Assembly (NCBI RefSeq): GCF_036850765.1
Contig: NC_089493.1
Location: 9,487,632-9,551,631, forward strand
Direction: 5' to 3'
From: Saccopteryx bilineata
Lineage: Eukaryota; Chordata; Mammalia; Chiroptera; Emballonuridae
DNA: 64,000 bases
Position 1 is the first letter of the stretch. Every line of letters starts with the position of its first letter. The notes below the pieces were generated by a model. That model was not told where the DNA came from, ran no database searches, and saw nothing but the letters and a program-made list of their open reading frames with translations. Both the position numbers and the translations under genes were made by a program. Below are positions 63,911 through 64,000 of this stretch, in pieces.

Positions 63911-64000
63911 GTATGGAGTCTGCCATCTGCTCCGCACGGCTGGAGGGCAGGGTGTCTGGAGGGTCGCTGGGCCTGCGACGCTGGGGTGGGACTCCTGGGC

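Overview
The window is mammalian nuclear DNA, most probably from a bat. It holds one recognisable protein-coding gene, SYNE3 (nesprin-3), on the + strand, with 16 coding exons between 27999 and 63910. All have GT-AG splice sites and join in frame into 909 codons. The chain starts MTQQPQEGF and stops just before the last exon, so the transmembrane/KASH end lies beyond base 64000. The bat assignment is inference. It rests on several tRNA-headed SINEs of the kinds I know from bat genomes and on several short hAT DNA transposons that are still well preserved, which is unusual for mammals outside bats. I cannot fix the bat family.

Layout: 1-27993 is non-coding, either upstream DNA or, more likely in part, the first SYNE3 intron. 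The acceptor at 27993 shows that a 5' untranslated exon exists upstream, but I could not locate it. This stretch carries old MIR/L2 pieces, three L1 segments (one twin-primed), tRNA-SINEs, hAT elements, microsatellites and a local inverted templated copy at 15753-15836. From 27994 onward the SYNE3 exons are spread over introns of 132 bp to about 6.9 kb. The introns contain a 13-copy G-rich minisatellite (29458-30279), a 1.07-kb hAT element splitting a CCAY-type array (37117-38186), a SINE whose core was replaced by a copy of DNA about 850 bp downstream (38865-39422), an alternating purine/pyrimidine tract beside exon 4, a 57-bp minisatellite with an 18-G run, and a 750-bp GAT/GGT satellite with a higher-order repeat.

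Working of the gene: nesprin-3 is an outer nuclear membrane LINC-complex protein. Its cytoplasmic spectrin repeats (encoded here) bind plectin and so intermediate filaments, and its KASH tail (not in the window) binds SUN proteins in the perinuclear space. No second gene, RNA gene, CRISPR array or operon-like feature was found. The large number of open frames elsewhere is explained by high GC content and repeats. The most interesting material here is genome-structural rather than a new gene system: nested hAT elements with exact 8-bp target duplications, templated rearrangements, and clustered non-B-DNA motifs inside one gene.
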